This document shows positions 40,299 to 50,906 of a stretch of 64,000 nt of DNA, one piece after another. Both the position numbers and the translations under genes were made by a program. The stretch comes from Streptomyces sp. TLI_053. Lineage in GTDB: Bacteria; Actinomycetota; Actinomycetes; Streptomycetales; Streptomycetaceae. The notes under the pieces are model-generated. The model worked only from the letters and a program-made list of their open reading frames with translations. It was not told the origin of the DNA and did not search any database. Every line of letters begins with the position of its first letter. The first letter of the stretch is position 1. The stretch is from contig NZ_LT629775.1 of NCBI RefSeq assembly GCF_900105395.1, forward strand, positions 6,289,501 to 6,353,500, in the 5' to 3' direction.

Positions 40299-41528
40299 AT
40301 GCTCTCCACGAAGCCGCGCCGTGCGCTCCTCGGGAGCGCCGCCCGGTCCCCGTGGCCTGCGGCGTTCTGGCGGGACGCCCGGTTCCTCGCTGCCGGAATC
40401 CCGCTCTCCCTTCCTGTCTGGCTGGCCGTCACCGTTCCCAAGGTGTCGCTGTTCCTCGCGGGCGTGATCCTGTTCGGCATCCGTCTGCTCTCCACCGCGC
40501 AGCGCGCCCGGCTGCGGGAGTTGCGCGGGGTGGACGCCCCGCGGCTGCTCCGGCCCGCCGGCACCTCCGCCGGTGCGGTGACCAAGCTGCGCACCGCCGT
40601 GAGCTGGCGCCAGGTCGGCTACCACCTGGTGGTCGGTCCGCTGGTCGCGCTCGGCGCGCTGGCCGTGCTGTGGGCGTGGGGCGGGGCCGTGGTGGCCTCG
40701 ACGGTCCTCGGCTGGGCCTGGATGATGCCGCCGACCTCACCGGTCGCGGACCAGTGGGTCGAGCTGGACATCGCGCTCACCGTCGGCGGCGTGCTGGTGC
40801 TGGCGGTCCTGCCCAGGGCGGTCCGGCTGCTGGCCGCCCTGGACGAGGCGCTCGCGGTGCGCATGCTCGGGCCGGGCCGGACGGCCGTGCTGGAGCACCG
40901 GATCGAGGAGGTGGTGGAGAGCCGGGCCGGCCTGGTGGACGCGGTCGACGCCGAGCGCCGCCGGATCGAGCGCGACCTCCACGACGGGGCCCAGCAACGG
41001 CTCACCTCCCTGGCGATGAACCTCGGCCTGGCCCGGCGCACCCTCAAGGACGTCCCGCCCGAGGCGATGCAGGTGATAGTCGAGGCGCACGACGAGGCCC
41101 AGGCGGCCATCGACGAGCTGCGGGACCTCGTCCGCGGCCTGCACCCGGCCGTACTGGAGGACCGCGGGCTGGACGCGGCGCTCTCCGGCATCGCGGCCAG
41201 GATCCCGCTGCCGGTCCGGCTCGACGTCGACCTGTCCGAGCGGATAGCACCGACGGTCGAGGCCGTCGCCTACTTCACCGTCTCCGAGGCGCTGACCAAT
41301 GTGGCCAAGCACGCCCGGGCCTCCCGGGTGGACGTGTCGGTGCGGACGGTCGGCGGCCGGCTGCGCCTGGTCGTCAGCGACGACGGCGTGGGCGGGGCGG
41401 ACGCGGCCCGGGGCACCGGCCTGACCGGCCTTCGGCAGCGCACCGCCTCGGTCGACGGATCCCTGTCCCTGCTCAGCCCCGTCGGGGGCCCGACCACCAT
41501 TACCGTGGAGTTGCCGTGCGCGCTGTGA
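40299..41528 (+). CDS. NarL-type sensor histidine kinase
   Basis: A 409-aa membrane kinase. Hydrophobic segments lie at residues about 22-60, 105-135 and 148-168; then a HisKA_3 dimerisation domain with the phospho-His in AERRRIERDLHDGAQQRL, and an HATPase domain (FTVSEALTNVAKHARAS, VSDDGVGGAD, GTGLTGLRQRT). TAGGCT (40286-40291) lies 7 nt before the ATG (leaderless), which fixes the start. The response regulator gene overlaps its 3' end by 13 nt. Confidence 0.93.
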   Translation: MLSTKPRRALLGSAARSPWPAAFWRDARFLAAGIPLSLPVWLAVTVPKVSLFLAGVILFGIRLLSTAQRARLRELRGVDAPRLLRPAGTSAGAVTKLRTAVSWRQVGYHLVVGPLVALGALAVLWAWGGAVVASTVLGWAWMMPPTSPVADQWVELDIALTVGGVLVLAVLPRAVRLLAALDEALAVRMLGPGRTAVLEHRIEEVVESRAGLVDAVDAERRRIERDLHDGAQQRLTSLAMNLGLARRTLKDVPPEAMQVIVEAHDEAQAAIDELRDLVRGLHPAVLEDRGLDAALSGIAARIPLPVRLDVDLSERIAPTVEAVAYFTVSEALTNVAKHARASRVDVSVRTVGGRLRLVVSDDGVGGADAARGTGLTGLRQRTASVDGSLSLLSPVGGPTTITVELPCAL

Positions 41529-42160
41529 TCGCCGAGGACTCGGTCCTGCTCAGGGTCGGTCTGGTCAAGGTCCTGGAGGCCGTGGGCTTCGAGGTGGCCG
41601 CCGCCGTCGGGGACGCCGAGGCGCTGCTCGTCGCGGTGGAGGAGCACCGTCCGCGGGTGGTGGTGGCGGACGTCCGAATGCCGCCCGGCTACTCCGACGA
41701 GGGGGTGCGGGCCGCACTGGTGATCCGTCGGCAGTGGCCGGAGGTGGCGGTGCTGCTGCTCTCCCAGTTCGTCGAGGAGCGCTACGCCGCGGACCTGCTG
41801 ACCAGCAACACCAGCGGGGTCGGCTACCTGCTCAAGCAGCGGGTGGCCAATGTCGACGAGTTCGTGGACGCCCTCCAGCGGGTCGCCGAGGGCGGGACGG
41901 CACTGGACCCGGAGGTGGTGGCCCAGCTGCTGGTGCGGCGCCACCGCGATCCGCTGGAGCGGCTGACCCCGCGCGAGCGGGACGTGCTCGCCCTGATGGC
42001 GGAGGGCCGGTCGAACGCGGCCATCGCCGGCTCCCTGGTGGTCAGCGACAGCGCGGTGGCCAAGCACATCAACTCGATCTTCGCCAAGCTCGACCTGCCG
42101 CAGGCGGACGACAGCCACCGCCGGGTGATGGCGGTGCTGCGCTTCCTGGAGGTGGCATGA
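41516..42160 (+). CDS. LuxR/NarL-family response regulator
   Basis: A 214-aa regulator: receiver domain with acidic pocket AEDSVLL, phospho-acceptor Asp in VVVADVRMPPG, conserved Lys in YLLKQRV; C-terminal GerE-type HTH (LTPRERDVLALMAEGRSNAAIAGSLVVSDSAVAKHINSIFAKL in parts). GTG start inside the kinase gene gives MRAVIAEDS, the usual N-terminus. Operates with the kinase before it; coupled to the DUF4097 gene after it (ATGA). Confidence 0.94.
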   Translation: MRAVIAEDSVLLRVGLVKVLEAVGFEVAAAVGDAEALLVAVEEHRPRVVVADVRMPPGYSDEGVRAALVIRRQWPEVAVLLLSQFVEERYAADLLTSNTSGVGYLLKQRVANVDEFVDALQRVAEGGTALDPEVVAQLLVRRHRDPLERLTPRERDVLALMAEGRSNAAIAGSLVVSDSAVAKHINSIFAKLDLPQADDSHRRVMAVLRFLEVA

Positions 42161-43047
42161 GGATGCCGGGTACCGGTCGCAGGACGGGCACCGGCCCGGC
42201 CCGCGACGAGGGGACGGCGGCGGAACGCCGGGCGGAACCGGTACCTGGGCCCGTGCGTGGCGGCCACCGGGGCTGGCGGGTGCTCGGGACCGTGGTGCTC
42301 GTCGTCGTGATACTGACGGGCGCCGTACAGACCTGGGCGACGGCGGTGCGGCAGGAGACCCGTTCGGAGCGGACCTACGGCGTCGCGGTGACCAAGCTGC
42401 GGCTGGACACCGGCCGGGCCACCGTCCGGATCAGGCCCGGACGGGAGGGCCAGGTGGTGGTCCGGCAGATCCTGAACTGGAAGGTCCGGATGCCGGTGGT
42501 CTCGGCGCTGTTCGACCAGGACGAGCTCGACGTCCGGATGTACTGCAACCAGGTCATGCCCTTCAGCGACATCGGCTGCGGAGCGGTGATCGAGCTGGAG
42601 ATGCCGCCCGGGGTCGCGGTGACCGGCCGACAGTCCAGCGGCGGCATCGACATCGCCGGGGTGAGGGGGCCGATCGATCTCGTCTCCACCTCGGGGGCGG
42701 TCCGGTTGGCCGATGTGTCCGGTCCGCTCACCGTGCGCACCACCTCCGGGTCCGTGCACGGTCAGCGTCTCACTTCCCCGCGGGCCAACGCGGCCGCGAC
42801 CTCGGGTTCGGTGGACCTGCGGTTCGTCTCGGAGCCCTCGGCCGTGGACATCGGCGTCACCTCGGGATCGGTGGTCCTGGCCCTGCCGCCAGGATCCCAG
42901 TACGACTTCGAGGGCGGCTCGGCCCCCCACGGCAGGATCGATCCGGCGCTGGCCGACCGCTCCAGCCCGCACAAGGTGAGGATCTCGGTCAGCTCCGGTT
43001 CGGTCTCGGTCTTCCCGAGGGGCGGTGACACCGACGGCAACCAGTGA
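42157..43047 (+). CDS. DUF4097 membrane-anchored beta-helix protein
   Basis: A 296-aa protein. A cytoplasmic Arg/Gly-rich N-terminus (about 40 residues) is followed by one transmembrane helix (LGTVVLVVVILTGAVQTWAT) and a DUF4097 domain made of repeated SGxVxL rungs (SSGGIDIAGVRGPIDLVSTS, TSGSVHGQRL, TSGSVDLRFV, SSGSVSVFP). Start overlaps the response regulator stop (ATGA). DUF4097 proteins occur with envelope-stress systems of the LiaFSR kind, so an envelope-sensing role is a reasonable inference. Confidence 0.85.
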   Translation: MRMPGTGRRTGTGPARDEGTAAERRAEPVPGPVRGGHRGWRVLGTVVLVVVILTGAVQTWATAVRQETRSERTYGVAVTKLRLDTGRATVRIRPGREGQVVVRQILNWKVRMPVVSALFDQDELDVRMYCNQVMPFSDIGCGAVIELEMPPGVAVTGRQSSGGIDIAGVRGPIDLVSTSGAVRLADVSGPLTVRTTSGSVHGQRLTSPRANAAATSGSVDLRFVSEPSAVDIGVTSGSVVLALPPGSQYDFEGGSAPHGRIDPALADRSSPHKVRISVSSGSVSVFPRGGDTDGNQ

Positions 43048-43062
43048 GAGCCGACCGGACCG

Positions 43063-43122
43063 GGGCGGACGGTGACAGGGCGGACGGTGACAGGTCGGAC
43101 GGTGACAGGTCGGGCCGTGACC
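43063..43122. repeat. Four 15-bp tandem repeats before dus
   Basis: GGGCGGACGGTGACA (43063-43077) is repeated perfectly at 43078-43092, with one change at 43093-43107 and further decay at 43108-43122. A 205-bp spacer with no other feature than a -10-like GACAAT near 43208. Confidence 0.9.
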
Positions 43123-43252
43123 GGCAGGGCGGGACCGGCCGGCGGCGGGGCAGGGCCGGAGGTGAGCCCGGCCCGGTGGCCCCCCGGGGCAGGCACGGCG
43201 GGTGGGGGACAATGGAGAGTCCCCGAATCGCCGTCCCCGAGGTCAGCCGCGC

Positions 43253-44578
43253 ATGACAGTCCCGCCCGCACCCACCGAGCCGAGCACCGCGACCAGCGCC
43301 ACCGGCACGACCGGCACGACCGGCACTGCGGTGACCGGCCTCATCGGCGCTGTGTCCACCAATGCCCCGACCGCCGCCGGCCCAGCCGCCGCCCCGACGG
43401 CCTCCGCCTCGGCCGTCGCTCCGACCGCCTCCGCGGCCGGCGCCGAGTTCGCGCCGCTGACCGTCGGCCCGATGCGGGTCTGGCCGCCTGTGGTCCTGGC
43501 GCCGATGGCCGGTATCACCAACGCGCCGTTCCGCACCCTCTGCCGCGAGCAGAGCGGAGGCAAGGGCCTCTACGTGTCGGAGATGATCACCACCCGGGCC
43601 CTGGTCGAGCGCAACGCGAAGACCATGCAGCTGATCAAGTTCGACCCGAGCGAGAAGCCGCGCTCGATCCAGCTGTACGGCGTGGACCCGGTGACCGTCG
43701 GCAAGGCGGCCCGGATGATCGCGGACGAGAACCTCGCCGACCACATCGACCTCAACTTCGGCTGCCCCGTCCCCAAGGTGACCCGCAAGGGCGGCGGCTC
43801 GGCGCTCCCGTACAAGCGCAACCTGCTGCGGGAGATCCTCCGCGAGGCCGTGTCCAACGCCGGCGGCCTGCCGGTCACCATGAAGATGCGCAAGGGCATC
43901 GACGACGACCACCTCACCTATCTGGACGCCGGCCGGATCGGTGCCGAGGAGGGTGTCTCCGCGATCGCCCTGCACGGACGCACCGCCGCCCAGCACTACG
44001 GCGGTACCGCCGACTGGTCGGCGATCGCCAGGCTGCGCGAGGCCGTCCCGGCGGGGATCCCGGTGCTCGGCAACGGGGACATCTGGTCGGCCGACGACGC
44101 GGTGCGGATGATGCGCGAGACCGGCTGCGACGGCGTGGTGGTGGGCCGTGGCTGCCTGGGCCGGCCGTGGTTGTTCCGGGACCTGGTGGCGATCTTCGAG
44201 GGCGAGGTGGACTACGCGCGTCCGACCTTCGCCGACGTCGCACGGGCGATGGTCCGCCACGCGCAGCTGCTCGGTGAGTGGCTGGGCGACGAGGCCCGCG
44301 GCGTGATCGACTTCCGCAAGCACGTCGCCTGGTACACCAAGGGCTTCTCGGTGGGCTCGGAACTGCGGGTGAAGCTGGCGAACTCGTCCTCGTTGGCCGA
44401 ATTGGCCGAAACCCTGGCCCTGGTGGAGCAGTCGCAGAGCTGGCCGGCCGGTGCCGACGGCCCGCGGGGGCGGACCAGCGGCAACAACCGCGTGGTCCTG
44501 CCCGAAGGCTGGTTGGACGATCCGTACGACTGCGCCCGACCGGGCGAAGGCGCCGAATCGGACACCTCTGGCGGGTGA
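43253..44578 (+). CDS. dusB: tRNA-dihydrouridine synthase (DusB-like)
   Basis: A 441-aa FMN enzyme. The TIM barrel starts near residue 78 with VVLAPMAGITNAPFRTLCRE, followed by YVSEMITTRALVERN, the catalytic-loop NFGCPVPKVTRKGGGSALP (Cys) and GCDGVVVGRGCLGRPWLF. It reduces uridines in the tRNA D-loop. The first about 70 residues are a low-complexity Thr/Ala/Gly/Pro extension (TATSATGTTGTTGTAVTG) absent from most family members; a later start near residue 75 is possible. Confidence 0.92.
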   Translation: MTVPPAPTEPSTATSATGTTGTTGTAVTGLIGAVSTNAPTAAGPAAAPTASASAVAPTASAAGAEFAPLTVGPMRVWPPVVLAPMAGITNAPFRTLCREQSGGKGLYVSEMITTRALVERNAKTMQLIKFDPSEKPRSIQLYGVDPVTVGKAARMIADENLADHIDLNFGCPVPKVTRKGGGSALPYKRNLLREILREAVSNAGGLPVTMKMRKGIDDDHLTYLDAGRIGAEEGVSAIALHGRTAAQHYGGTADWSAIARLREAVPAGIPVLGNGDIWSADDAVRMMRETGCDGVVVGRGCLGRPWLFRDLVAIFEGEVDYARPTFADVARAMVRHAQLLGEWLGDEARGVIDFRKHVAWYTKGFSVGSELRVKLANSSSLAELAETLALVEQSQSWPAGADGPRGRTSGNNRVVLPEGWLDDPYDCARPGEGAESDTSGG

Positions 44579-44585
44579 ACTGTAC

Positions 44586-44668
44586 GGGGTGGTGAAATCG
44601 GCCCCCTTGGGCCGATGGCCACCCCGTCCCAGCCCTCTTGGCCACTCTGGACAAGAGGGCTCCTTTTT
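44586..44668 (+). terminator. Tandem intrinsic terminators after dus
   Basis: First hairpin 44586-44625: outer stem GGGGTGG/CCACCCC and inner stem ATCGGCCC/GGGCCGAT. Second hairpin 44631-44661: AGCCCTCTTG/CAAGAGGGCT with an 11-nt loop, followed by TTTTT at 44664-44668, a classical factor-independent terminator and the clearest U-tract in the window. Confidence 0.93.
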
Positions 44669-44806
44669 GGCATTCGAATGTCACGGAACGAGCACGTTTC
44701 TGGACACAGTGCGACGATGGGCGGGGTCGGCCTACGCTCGATCGGTGAGATGTGTCCGTGACGCTTGCCACATACCCTGTGTGCCCCCGGGGTCCGACAG
44801 GACGAA

Positions 44807-44974
44807 ATGAACAAGTCGACGGTGGATCGCTTCCCGAAGGGGGGCGGCGGTGGATCGGCACTGAGGGTGCAGGAAATCAAGCCGGGCCGTCAGGCCGGAC
44901 CGCCGGTGGCTACCGTGTGTTCCGGATATGTGATCTTCCGGTTTCCGCGCCTTCAAGACTTGAACGCTCGCTAG
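44807..44974 (+). CDS. Putative small basic protein upstream of ppdK
   Basis: A 55-codon ORF, MNKSTVDRFPKGGGGGSALR and on, ending GYVIFRFPRLQDLNAR. AGGA lies about 6 nt before the ATG, and a possible -10 (TACCCT near 44775) lies upstream. GC-rich third positions hold only in the first half. No family recognised and the 3' end overlaps the ppdK -35 element, so it may be spurious. Sequence 44669-44806 shows nothing else. Confidence 0.35.
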   Translation: MNKSTVDRFPKGGGGGSALRVQEIKPGRQAGPPVATVCSGYVIFRFPRLQDLNAR

Positions 44975-45007
44975 CGTCATCCGGACGATTTCACCTCCAG
45001 AGGTGAA
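44960..45007 (+). promoter_or_regulatory. ppdK promoter with palindromic operator
   Basis: TTGAAC (44960-44965), 18-nt spacer, GACGAT (44984-44989), immediately followed by TTCACCTC-CA-GAGGTGAA (44990-45007), a perfect 8+8 bp inverted repeat covering the expected start site. A bound repressor would block initiation. Leader to the ppdK GTG is about 145 nt. Confidence 0.6.
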
Positions 45008-45141
45008 CGCCGTTCTATGCATTCGATCTAGCGGGTTACCTGCTGCTCCTGACCACGTACGGCCTATTGGCGGCGCAGAAGCGCCTTCGAAATGGGTATG
45101 TTCTCCGGCGTCAGGGCAACCGTGCGCGAGGAGACCGACCC

Positions 45142-47850
<2,709 letters not shown>

Positions 47851-47961
47851 GGCCGGGGGCTCGTCATGAGCCCCTCGGCACGGCCGAATCGCTGACCGTG
47901 TCCCCTCCATCGGGGAGGGGCGTACACCGGAGCTCGGCGCAGGAGAACCGGCGTACGTGAA

Positions 47962-48009
47962 GCGGCCGGGGCGGGAGCGGACAATGGCGTCCGTACCCGC
48001 CCCGGCCGC
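47962..48009 (+). terminator. Long hairpin downstream of ppdK
   Basis: GCGGCCGGGGCGGG (47962-47975) pairs perfectly with CCCGCCCCGGCCGC (47996-48009); the 20-nt loop itself closes through CGGAC/GTCCG. A smaller hairpin, CCCCTCC/GGAGGGG, lies at 47902-47920. Either may terminate ppdK; together they occupy most of the 296-bp spacer. Confidence 0.6.
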
Positions 48010-48146
48010 GTGCTTCTCCGGCCCGCCCGCCTCGCCCGGACCCGGCCTCCGGTGGGCCGTCACCCCGAAGGGCCCCGCCCCCGTTGTGGTACCGGCCACG
48101 CGTGTGGCTGGCCGGGACCCGGCCCGCCGACTGCCAAGCTGGGCCC

Positions 48147-48749
48147 ATGACCAGCAGAAACCGCCTGTGGACCGCCCTCGCCGTGCTGATCTGCGTGCTC
48201 GCCGCCGCGGTCGGCTACCTGCTCTCGGACGACACCGGCAGCAGTGCGCCCCGAGCCGCCGCGACCGCCACGGGCCCCACCGCCACGGGCCCCATCGGCA
48301 CCGGCCCCACCGCCACGGGCCCCATCGGCACCGACCCCACCGGCACCGGCCCGGCCGCGGCCTCGAGCGCTCCGGTGGCGCCGAAGCCCAGCGCACCCCG
48401 GTCCTCGGCCCCGGCCACCCCGCCGGCGACGGCCGCCGGCACCGGATGGGTTCCGACCGACCCGGCGCTGGCCGACGTCTGCCGCACCGGGCTCCCGGAC
48501 CAGGCCCGCGACACCCTCGGACTGATCGCCAAGGGCGGCCCCTACCCCTACCGCTCGGACGGCATCGTCTTCGAGAACCGGGAGAGCCGCCTCCCGCGCA
48601 AGACCTCGGGCTACTACCACGAGTTCACCGTCGTCACTCCCGGCTCCGGCGACCGGGGCGCCCGCCGGGTGGTCACCGGTGGCTCCGGCGAGCAGTACTG
48701 GACCGCTGACCACTACGCCACCTTCCAGGAGATCGACTCCCGCTGCTGA
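48147..48749 (+). CDS. RNase Sa/barnase-family ribonuclease with membrane anchor or signal
   Basis: A 200-aa protein. A hydrophobic N-terminal helix (LWTALAVLICVLAAAVGYLL, residues 7-26) is followed by a Thr/Gly/Pro repeat linker (TATGPTATGPIGTGPTATGP) and, from about residue 105, a microbial RNase domain: LPDQARDTLGLIAKGGPYPY, NRESRLP, GYYHEFTVVTPG (catalytic Glu), GARRVVTGG (Arg) and YWTADHYATFQEID (catalytic His). Cleaves RNA outside the cell. No barstar-like inhibitor gene is adjacent. CAAGCT sits 6 nt before the ATG. Confidence 0.88.
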   Translation: MTSRNRLWTALAVLICVLAAAVGYLLSDDTGSSAPRAAATATGPTATGPIGTGPTATGPIGTDPTGTGPAAASSAPVAPKPSAPRSSAPATPPATAAGTGWVPTDPALADVCRTGLPDQARDTLGLIAKGGPYPYRSDGIVFENRESRLPRKTSGYYHEFTVVTPGSGDRGARRVVTGGSGEQYWTADHYATFQEIDSRC

Positions 48750-48776
48750 CGACCGGGGAGCCGCCGACCCCGAGCT

Positions 48777-48803
48777 GAAAGTACTTTCCATGACGGAAAG
48801 TAC
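48777..48803. promoter_or_regulatory. Operator of the membrane protein/regulator operon
   Basis: GTACTTTCC (48781-48789), 5-nt spacer, GGAAAGTAC (48795-48803); the left part is also a GAAAGTACTTTC palindrome (48777-48788). It lies about 55 bp upstream of the first gene; autoregulation by the regulator encoded second in the operon is inferred. Confidence 0.65.
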
Positions 48804-48857
48804 GTGCCATAGTGGAACGAAGATCAACGATCACCGCGATCACCACCGGGGGACTTC

Positions 48858-49328
48858 ATGACCGATTCCGTGCCCGTCGAGCTGTCCGCGACCGAGGCGC
48901 TGGGCCTCGCGGCCCGGGCACGCGCCGCCGCCCGGGCGCCGCAGCCGGTGCCGGCCTGGTACGGCGCCACCTTCGCGGTCGGCTTCTCGCTCTACGGCCT
49001 CGGGATCGGCTACGCGCTGTGGGCCGACCTGAGCTGGCTGGGCGGTGTGCTGGGCGCGGTCTTCGCGGCGGTCAGTGGTGCCCTGGGAGCCGTGGTGACC
49101 CGTCGGGGCGGTGTGGCGAGGGGCTGGACGCCCGGCTTGGGCGGACCGATGACGCGCTGGGTGGTGCTGGTCTTCGCCGGAGCCCTCGTGGTGGCCGCCG
49201 TCGTCCGACTGCTGGGCGCCGATCCCCGGGGGACGTTCGGCAGCGCCGGTGTCACGGCGGGGGTGCTGTTCTGGCTGACGACGGCGCGTGTGAACGCCCG
49301 GATCCGCCGCGAGGCGGAGGAGGTCTGA
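48858..49328 (+). CDS. Hypothetical four-helix membrane protein
   Basis: A 156-aa protein: hydrophilic start (TDSVPVELSATEALGLAARAR), then transmembrane segments at about residues 35-52, 56-80, 98-118 and 125-142. Ends with a basic/acidic helix (NARIRREAEEV). It is translated with the downstream regulator gene (TGATG overlap). Family is common next to such regulators in actinomycetes, but the role is unknown. Confidence 0.75.
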   Translation: MTDSVPVELSATEALGLAARARAAARAPQPVPAWYGATFAVGFSLYGLGIGYALWADLSWLGGVLGAVFAAVSGALGAVVTRRGGVARGWTPGLGGPMTRWVVLVFAGALVVAAVVRLLGADPRGTFGSAGVTAGVLFWLTTARVNARIRREAEEV

Positions 49329-49648
49329 TGGCCGGGCTCGACCCGCTGCTCCAGCACCCCACCCGGCTCACCGTGGTGGCGTTCCTCGGCGGCTGCATCG
49401 AGGCCGAGTTCTCCGCCGTCAGGGACTACTGCCAGGTCTCCGACTCGGTGCTCAGCAAGGCGGCCGGTGCGCTGGAGGAGGCCGGCTACCTGTCGGTGAA
49501 GAAGGGCTACGTCGGCAAGCGCCCGCGCACCTGGCTGGCCGCCACCCGGGCCGGCCGCCGGGCGCTCGCCGAGCACCTGGGCGTCCTGCAGCAACTGGTG
49601 GCGGCGGCCGAGACGGCCGGACGGGAGGCGGAGAACCGGCAACCGTGA
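49328..49648 (+). CDS. Winged-helix transcriptional regulator (MarR/ArsR-like)
   Basis: A 106-aa winged-helix protein: DPLLQHPTRLTVVAFLGGC, recognition region YCQVSDSVLSKAAGALEEAGYL and wing VKKGYVGKRPRTWLAATRAGRRAL. Length and pattern fit the small HTH_27-type regulators. The operon starts with an AAAGTAC-type inverted repeat that is a likely binding site. Confidence 0.85.
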   Translation: MAGLDPLLQHPTRLTVVAFLGGCIEAEFSAVRDYCQVSDSVLSKAAGALEEAGYLSVKKGYVGKRPRTWLAATRAGRRALAEHLGVLQQLVAAAETAGREAENRQP

Positions 49649-49707
49649 GCTCCCGGGGCGCACGCCGCAGAGCCGCACGGCTGCCGAGCCGCCCGGCCAC
49701 CACCCCC

Positions 49708-50802
49708 TCACCGGGCCCGCCGCCAGCTGACCCGGCCGTGCGGCCCGTGCGGACCGGCCGAGAGCAGCACGGCCAGCTCGTGCAGCACCGGCCCCGGGTC
49801 GCGGCGCAGCTGGACGGGGGTGGTGCGGACGACCGGGAGGCCGGCGGCGGTCAGCCGATTGGCCCGGGTCAGGCTCCGCTCGTGGTCGGCCGGGCGCAGG
49901 TGCCAGGCCCGGGAGTCGATCTCCAGGGCGACGCAGGACTGCGGCCAGTACGCGTCCGGCACGGCGAGGAAACGCCCGTCCAGGAGGAGCACCGGGTTCC
50001 AGAGCGGTTCGGGGAGCCCGGCAGCGCGCACCGCGTCCCGGGCCTCGCCCTCGACCACCGACCGCACTCCGGCCGTCAGCTCCTCCACCACCCGGGCCAG
50101 TCCGGCCAGGTCGCGGGCGTCCGGCCGGGCGAGCAACTGGTCCAGCAGTTCGCCGAGTTCGCAGTGCCGCCGCTGGACGGCCTCGGCGCAGAGGGCGCGG
50201 AACCGGCGCCGTCCGCTCTCCCGGGGCGCGAGGTCGGCCAGCGCCCGGGCGACCGAGGTGCTCCAGAGCCCGTCGTCGCGTTCGAAACCGGCCGGCATCG
50301 CCCCGCTCGCGCGGTGGATCCGGACGAACCCCCGGTCGGCGACCCGTCGCCGACCGGGAATCAGGACGTCCACTTCGGCGAGGTCGGCCGGGTGCCCGGC
50401 GGAGGGGAGGCCCGCGTCGGCGAGTACCGCCGCCCCGGTGAGCAGTACTTGCCCGGCCTGCGGCGCGGGCCGGCCCTTGGGGCCGGCGTAGGCGAGCGCG
50501 GCCCGCAGTCGCTGATGCGCGGTCAGTCGGCCGGTCTGCAGGCAGATCACCCGTGGCAGCACCCGCTGCCACGGGCCGTCGGGCCGAAGCCGGTGCGCGA
50601 TCGTTCCGGACGGCACTCCGAGCGCGCGCAGTTGGGCGCGGGTGACGATGTGCTGCTGGTCGCCGCCGAGCAGCCGCAGCGGGTCGACGACCGGCCCGGG
50701 GGCGGCCCGTGCCCGAGCGGCGCCGGACGGACGCGGAACGGCGGCGGGCGGAGCGCCGGGCGGGGCAGCGACCGGAATGGTGGGAGGGGCGGCGAGGGTC
50801 AT
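49708..50802 (-). CDS. AbiEi-like / DUF559-type endonuclease-fold protein
   Basis: A 364-aa protein. After a Pro/Ala-rich stretch (residues 1-38) comes an AbiEi-antitoxin-like winged helix (HIVTRAQLRALGVPSGTIAHRL), a middle domain (LTGAAVLADAG, VDVLIPGRRRVADRGFVRIHRA), and a C-terminal Vsr/DUF559-like fold with CVALEIDSRAWHLRPADHER and GLPVVRTTPVQLRRDP. This composition is common in actinobacteria as orphan genes. No AbiEii toxin gene is nearby. Nuclease activity is unproven. Confidence 0.72.
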   Translation of the reverse strand: MTLAAPPTIPVAAPPGAPPAAVPRPSGAARARAAPGPVVDPLRLLGGDQQHIVTRAQLRALGVPSGTIAHRLRPDGPWQRVLPRVICLQTGRLTAHQRLRAALAYAGPKGRPAPQAGQVLLTGAAVLADAGLPSAGHPADLAEVDVLIPGRRRVADRGFVRIHRASGAMPAGFERDDGLWSTSVARALADLAPRESGRRRFRALCAEAVQRRHCELGELLDQLLARPDARDLAGLARVVEELTAGVRSVVEGEARDAVRAAGLPEPLWNPVLLLDGRFLAVPDAYWPQSCVALEIDSRAWHLRPADHERSLTRANRLTAAGLPVVRTTPVQLRRDPGPVLHELAVLLSAGPHGPHGRVSWRRAR

Positions 50803-50906
50803 GCCGGGGTGTTTCCCGCCCGGATCGGAGGTATGCGAAACATCGCCCGCCCGGGGAATGCTCGGTCAAACCGGCTTGACGCCGGACCGGTCGGACGGTG
50901 GGCTTG

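Noticed and set aside
47985..48150. Leaderless small ORF starting ATGGCGTCC after GACAAT-like sequence
   Set aside because: The start lies in the loop of a long hairpin and the frame has no recognisable product; hairpin explanation preferred.
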